From: Streptomyces sp. 130
GTDB taxonomy: Bacteria > Actinomycetota > Actinomycetes > Streptomycetales > Streptomycetaceae
NCBI RefSeq assembly: GCF_007096885.1
Contig: NZ_VJNO01000005.1
Span: 62,001-126,000, forward strand
DNA: 64,000 bases
Reading direction: 5' to 3'
Of the stretch, positions 60,705 to 64,000 are shown in pieces. Under the pieces are notes generated by a model. The model had not been told where the DNA came from. It made no database searches and saw nothing but the letters and a program-made list of their open reading frames with translations. Made by a program: the position numbers and the translations under genes. Each line of letters opens with the position of its first letter. Position 1 is the first letter of the stretch.

Positions 60705-61657
60705 CGGGTGCCCCCTTCGATACGGCCGTGGCGGGTGAGCGTCATGAACGCCTCTTCGAGGCTGCGCGGGGTGACCTCGATGTCGGTGGCGGACGTCTCC
60801 TCGATCAGCAGGCGGAGCAGCGCGTCCGAGTCGTCGGTGTCGAAGTGGTACCGGCCGCCGCGCGGCTCGTACGAGCGGACCAGCGGGGACTTCGCGAGGG
60901 CCGCCGCACCCTGCTCGCCGATCCGCGCCGACACGGTGCGCCCGCTGAGGGCGGACCGCACGTCGGACACCGGGCCGTCGACGACGACACGGCCGCGGTC
61001 GACCATCACCACCCGGTCCGCGAACCGGTCCGCCTCCTCCATGTAGTGGGTGGCGAACATGACCGTCATCCCGCGCTCGGCGTCCTCGCGGACCGTGGCC
61101 CAGAAGTTCCGGCGGGAGGCGACGTCCATACCGGCCGTCGGCTCGTCGAGGACCAGCAGTTCGGGCCCCGAGAGCAGGGCGAGGGCGAACCGGAGCCGCT
61201 GCTGCTCGCCGCCGGAGCACTCCGCGACGCGACGGCCGCGCAGCTGGTCGAGCCCGGCCCGGGTCAGCACCGCGCCGACGTCGGCGCCGGGGTGCAGCGA
61301 GCCCAGCATCCGCACGGTGGCCTCGACGCTCAGGTCGGGCAGCAGCCCGCCCGTCTGAAGCACCGCCGCGACCTGCCCGGAGCGCACCGCCTGCCGCGGC
61401 TCGCGTCCGAACAACCGCACCGTGCCCTCGTCGGGCCGGGTCAGCCCGAGCAGCATGTCGATGGTGGTCGTCTTGCCGGCACCGTTCGGTCCGAGGAAGG
61501 CAACGATCTCACCCCGCCGGATGCGCAGGTCGATGCCGTCGACGGCGGTGAATTGCTCACCCTTGGAATCGGTGAACCGCTTCACGAGGGAGCTGAGCCA
61601 TACGGCATCCGAGGACGTCACCTCCTCGGGCACCGGGCGCGGTCGGGTTTGGATCAT
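60701..61657 (-). CDS. ABC transporter ATP-binding protein
   Basis: A 318-residue ATPase of the DrrA type: Walker A AFLGPNGAGKTTTIDMLLGL, signature VAECSGGEQQRLRFALALL, Walker B ELLVLDEPTAGMDV and switch His in TVMFATHYMEEADR. The C-terminal extension of about 80 residues (to EVTPRSLEEAFMTL) is typical of antibiotic exporters. ATG 61657; 152 bases separate it from the serS gene upstream. Confidence 0.92.
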   Translation of the reverse strand: MIQTRPRPVPEEVTSSDAVWLSSLVKRFTDSKGEQFTAVDGIDLRIRRGEIVAFLGPNGAGKTTTIDMLLGLTRPDEGTVRLFGREPRQAVRSGQVAAVLQTGGLLPDLSVEATVRMLGSLHPGADVGAVLTRAGLDQLRGRRVAECSGGEQQRLRFALALLSGPELLVLDEPTAGMDVASRRNFWATVREDAERGMTVMFATHYMEEADRFADRVVMVDRGRVVVDGPVSDVRSALSGRTVSARIGEQGAAALAKSPLVRSYEPRGGRYHFDTDDSDALLRLLIEETSATDIEVTPRSLEEAFMTLTRHGRIEGGTR

Positions 61658-61809
61658 CTTCGAGTCCTCACGATCTCAGCGGGGGTGGCCTGGTGGGACC
61701 ACTCTCCCGGGACCGCCTATCCGTCCCTGCCCGGCGTTCTATCCGGCCGCTATCCGGATGCGGACAGGCCGCCGGGCAGGTGAGGAGGAAGATGAAGAGG
61801 AGCCGGCGC

Positions 61810-63102
61810 CTACGCCTGCGGCGTCCCGTCCGCCGCGATCCGGCCGAAGCCGAGATACGGCCGCAGGGCCTCGGGCAGGACGAGGGAGCCGTCCTCCTGC
61901 TGGCACTGTTCGAGCAGGGCGGCCAGGGTGCGGCCGATGGGCAGGCCGGAGCCGTTGAGAGTGGCGACGAGCGTGGGCTTGCCGTTCTCGTCGCGGGTGC
62001 GGATGTGGGCGCGCCGGGCCTGGAAGGTACCGAAGTCGGATACCGAGGAGATCTCGCGGTACGTGTTCTGGCTCGGAATCCAGACCTCGATGTCGTACGT
62101 GAGCCGCGCCGAGAAGCCGGTGTCGCCGGCGGCGAGCATGACCACGCGGTAGGCGAGGCCGAGCTCCTTCAGGCACGCCTCGGCGTGACCGACCATCCGC
62201 TCCAGCTCCGCGCCGGCCTCCGCCGGGTCCACGATGCGCACCATCTCGACCTTGGAGAACTGGTGCTGGCGGATCAGGCCCCGGGTGTCCCGGCCGTACG
62301 AACCCGCCTCGGACCGGAAGCACGGGGTTTGCGCGGTCAGGGCGAGGGGAAGCTCGGCGGGCGGGATGATCTCGTCCGCGTACAGGTTGGTCAGCGGGAC
62401 CTCGGCCGTCGGGATGAGGAACAGCTCACGGTCGGCCACACCGGTCCGGAACAGGTCCTCCTCGAACTTCGGGAGCTGCCCGGTGCCGGTCATGGTCTTA
62501 CGGGTGACCAGATACGGCACCGCGTGCTCGACGTAGCCGTGGCGGCGGGTGTGCAGATCGAGGAAGAGGGCCGCCAGGGCGCGTTCCAGGGCCGCGCCCG
62601 CACCGCGCGCGACCGCGAAGCGGGGGCCGGAGAGCTTGGTCGCCCGGGCGAAGTCGAGGATGCCCGTCGCCTCGCCGAGGTCGACGTGGTCCTTCGGCTC
62701 GAAGGAGAACACCGGGGGCGTGCCCACGCGCCTGACCTCGACCGCGTCCGCGTCGCTGTCGCCGTCCGGGGCCTCGTCGGCCGGGAGGTTCGGGATGCTG
62801 AGGAGGAGGTCGCGCAGCTGCTCCTGGACCCGCTCCTGATCCGCGTCGATGTCCCGGATCTCGTCCTTCAGCTCGCGGGCCCGCTCCTTCAGCTTGGTGA
62901 TGTCACCGCCCTGCCGCGCCGTCTGCTGGACCTCGCTCGCCACCCGCTTGGACTCCGCCCGGAGCTCGTCGGCCGAGCGGATGTTCTGGTTGCGCCGGGA
63001 CTGGAGCTCCTCCAGCGCGGGCAGATCCAGCGTGTAACCGCGACGAGCGAGCCGGCGTACCGCTTCGGCACCCATGTCGATCAGGGCGCGGGCATCATGC
63101 AT
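61810..63102 (-). CDS. Divergent seryl-tRNA synthetase
   Basis: A 430-residue class II synthetase: a coiled-coil arm (NQNIRSADELRAESKRVASE, then KLKERARELKDEIRDIDADQ), motif 2 CFRSEAGSYGRDTRGLIRQH, motif 3 NGSGLPIGRTLAALLEQ, and the serine site LFLIPTAEVPLTNLYADEI. It begins MHDARALIDMGAEAVRRLAR, unlike the MIDLRLLREDP start I remember for the housekeeping Streptomyces enzyme, so it is probably a second SerRS. Beside a LanB-like gene this recalls VlmL of valanimycin synthesis, which makes seryl-tRNA for a biosynthetic transferase. A resistance copy is the other option. ATG 63102. Confidence 0.85.
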   Translation of the reverse strand: MHDARALIDMGAEAVRRLARRGYTLDLPALEELQSRRNQNIRSADELRAESKRVASEVQQTARQGGDITKLKERARELKDEIRDIDADQERVQEQLRDLLLSIPNLPADEAPDGDSDADAVEVRRVGTPPVFSFEPKDHVDLGEATGILDFARATKLSGPRFAVARGAGAALERALAALFLDLHTRRHGYVEHAVPYLVTRKTMTGTGQLPKFEEDLFRTGVADRELFLIPTAEVPLTNLYADEIIPPAELPLALTAQTPCFRSEAGSYGRDTRGLIRQHQFSKVEMVRIVDPAEAGAELERMVGHAEACLKELGLAYRVVMLAAGDTGFSARLTYDIEVWIPSQNTYREISSVSDFGTFQARRAHIRTRDENGKPTLVATLNGSGLPIGRTLAALLEQCQQEDGSLVLPEALRPYLGFGRIAADGTPQA

Positions 63103-63323
63103 GGGGAAGATCCTTCTGGTCCGGCGAACGGGACGGTGCGTTGTCGCACCGACGGTAGCAATCGGCGCACCGCCCGCGACCCTCGATATCGCCGGGACCG
63201 CCCGGCCGCCCGGCGCCCGCAGGGGCCCGAGCCGGACCCCGCCGAGCGGCAAACGGCTGCAAACCGGTCGGTCGGCGGTGGTTGTGCTGGCCGTCGCCCC
63301 CGGCGCTCGCCATGATGCCGCCC

Positions 63324-63944
63324 ATGACCAAGAGCGACGACGGCCGAGACATCACCCTCCGGATCGCCCAGGAGCCGGCGGCGGACGAGCTTCTCGCCCG
63401 CAGTCCGCTCGCCGCCCTGGTGGGCATGCTGCTCGACCAGCAGGTGCCCATGGAGTGGGCCTTCGCGGGCCCCTACGCCCTGGCGCGGCGCATGGGCAAG
63501 GACGATCTGGACGCCCATGAGATCGCCGCGTACGACCCGGAGGCGTTCACCGGACTGTTCACCGCCAAACCCGCGTTGCACCGCTATCCGGGCTCGATGG
63601 CCAAGCGGGTGCAGCAGCTGTGCCAGTTCCTGGTGGCGCAGTACGACGGTGAGGCCGCCGCCGTGTGGAGCGATGCCGCGACCGGGGCCGAGCTGCGCCG
63701 GCGGCTCAACGCCCTGCCCGGCTTCGGCACGCAGAAGGCGCAGATCTTCCTCGCGCTCCTCGGCAAGCAGTTCGGGGTCCGGCCGCCGGGCTGGCGCGAG
63801 GCGGCGGGACCGTACGGGGAGGAGGGCTCGCACCGGTCCGTCGCGGACATCACGGGCCCGGAGTCACTGGCCGAGGTGCGCGCCTACAAGCAGGAGGCCA
63901 AGCAGGCGGCGAAGGCCGCGAAAGCCGCGGCGAAGGGCAAGTGA
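63324..63944 (+). CDS. HhH-GPD family DNA repair protein
   Basis: A 206-residue protein of the helix-hairpin-helix base-excision family: PLAALVGMLLDQQVPMEWAF, the hairpin LNALPGFGTQKAQIFLALLG near residues 130-150, and a Lys/Ala-rich tail (KQEAKQAAKAAKAAAKGK). The catalytic Asp region is less typical (GVRPPGWREAAGPYGEEG), so activity as a glycosylase is uncertain. ATG 63324 is chosen; in-frame ATGs at 63312 and 63315 are alternatives. It stands outside the cluster on the opposite strand from serS. Nothing recognisable follows up to 64000. Confidence 0.82.
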   Translation: MTKSDDGRDITLRIAQEPAADELLARSPLAALVGMLLDQQVPMEWAFAGPYALARRMGKDDLDAHEIAAYDPEAFTGLFTAKPALHRYPGSMAKRVQQLCQFLVAQYDGEAAAVWSDAATGAELRRRLNALPGFGTQKAQIFLALLGKQFGVRPPGWREAAGPYGEEGSHRSVADITGPESLAEVRAYKQEAKQAAKAAKAAAKGK

Positions 63945-64000
63945 GCCTCCTCGTAGGCGGCATGGTGGGAATCGTGGCTGCGCCCGGTGGCCCGTGACCG

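Noticed and set aside
51490..61657. Lanthipeptide (RiPP) cluster
   Set aside because: No precursor peptide, cyclase or protease gene; the LanB-like gene is coupled to sbnA and an aminotransferase.

Overview
The window is high-GC actinobacterial DNA, almost certainly from a Streptomyces chromosome. Evidence: pervasive GC-rich third positions, many GTG starts, ATGA/GTGA stop-start overlaps, and typical families (SARP regulator, SbnA/SbnB, type II ketosynthases, SpdB-like and MobC/relaxase genes). It has three blocks.

Block 1 (1-8111) is core chromosome, mostly on the minus strand: 5' part of purC, an N,N-dimethylformamidase-beta-like protein, an M48-like membrane protein without the zinc motif, purD (with 30-bp tandem repeats running through its stop codon), dnaX, the 4.5S SRP RNA, and a plus-strand tRNA-Ser(GGA).

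Block 2 (8056 to about 34560) is an accretion of integrated elements at tRNA-Ser. A perfect 56-bp copy of the tRNA 3' half at 33342-33397 marks the right end. The left part (8112 to about 11900) holds an integrase fragment and a two-gene restriction-modification system (nuclease-methylase fusion plus specificity subunit). It ends in a decayed copy of the tRNA end and its terminator, so it looks like an older element. The second part (about 11900-33397) carries a frameshifted tyrosine integrase, an excisionase-like protein, an XRE regulator flanked by two identical 16-bp boxes, a replicative-helicase pseudogene that lost its Walker A region, an amber-interrupted spread gene, MobC and a relaxase. 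Its cargo is an oxidoreductase/isochorismatase pair, an eight-gene metabolic operon-like run (Nudix, dTMP-kinase-like, DUF4254/P-loop/nucleotidyltransferase fusion, phosphoribosyltransferase, GT9, APH-like kinase, SDR, histidine phosphatase), a 47-residue double zinc-knuckle protein, and two overlapping genes sharing a GTF-GGDVHGG motif. Outside the right att site lies a second oxidoreductase copy between pieces of the relaxase and isochorismatase genes: debris of a third, related element. I see no FtsK/TraB translocase, so the element looks mobilizable at most and is largely decayed.

Block 3 (36017-63102) is a biosynthetic gene cluster. A SARP-NB-ARC regulator and a UbiA prenyltransferase diverge from a promoter region with a duplicated 61-bp unit; a two-component system follows. 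A minus-strand series from 63102 to 40880 encodes a divergent seryl-tRNA synthetase, ABC exporter, malonyltransferase, acyl/aminoacyl ligase, two carrier proteins, aminotransferase, LanB-like dehydratase, SbnA and SbnB (2,3-diaminopropionate), ketoreductase, dehydratase, a GNAT fusion, a GcvT-like protein, a fused ketosynthase/chain-length-factor, a phosphopantetheinyl transferase, a condensation-like acyltransferase and an MFS exporter. My inference is a reduced or polyene acyl chain joined to diaminopropionate and perhaps a tRNA-activated amino acid; no ribosomal precursor peptide is visible. The window ends with an HhH-GPD protein gene (63324-63944).
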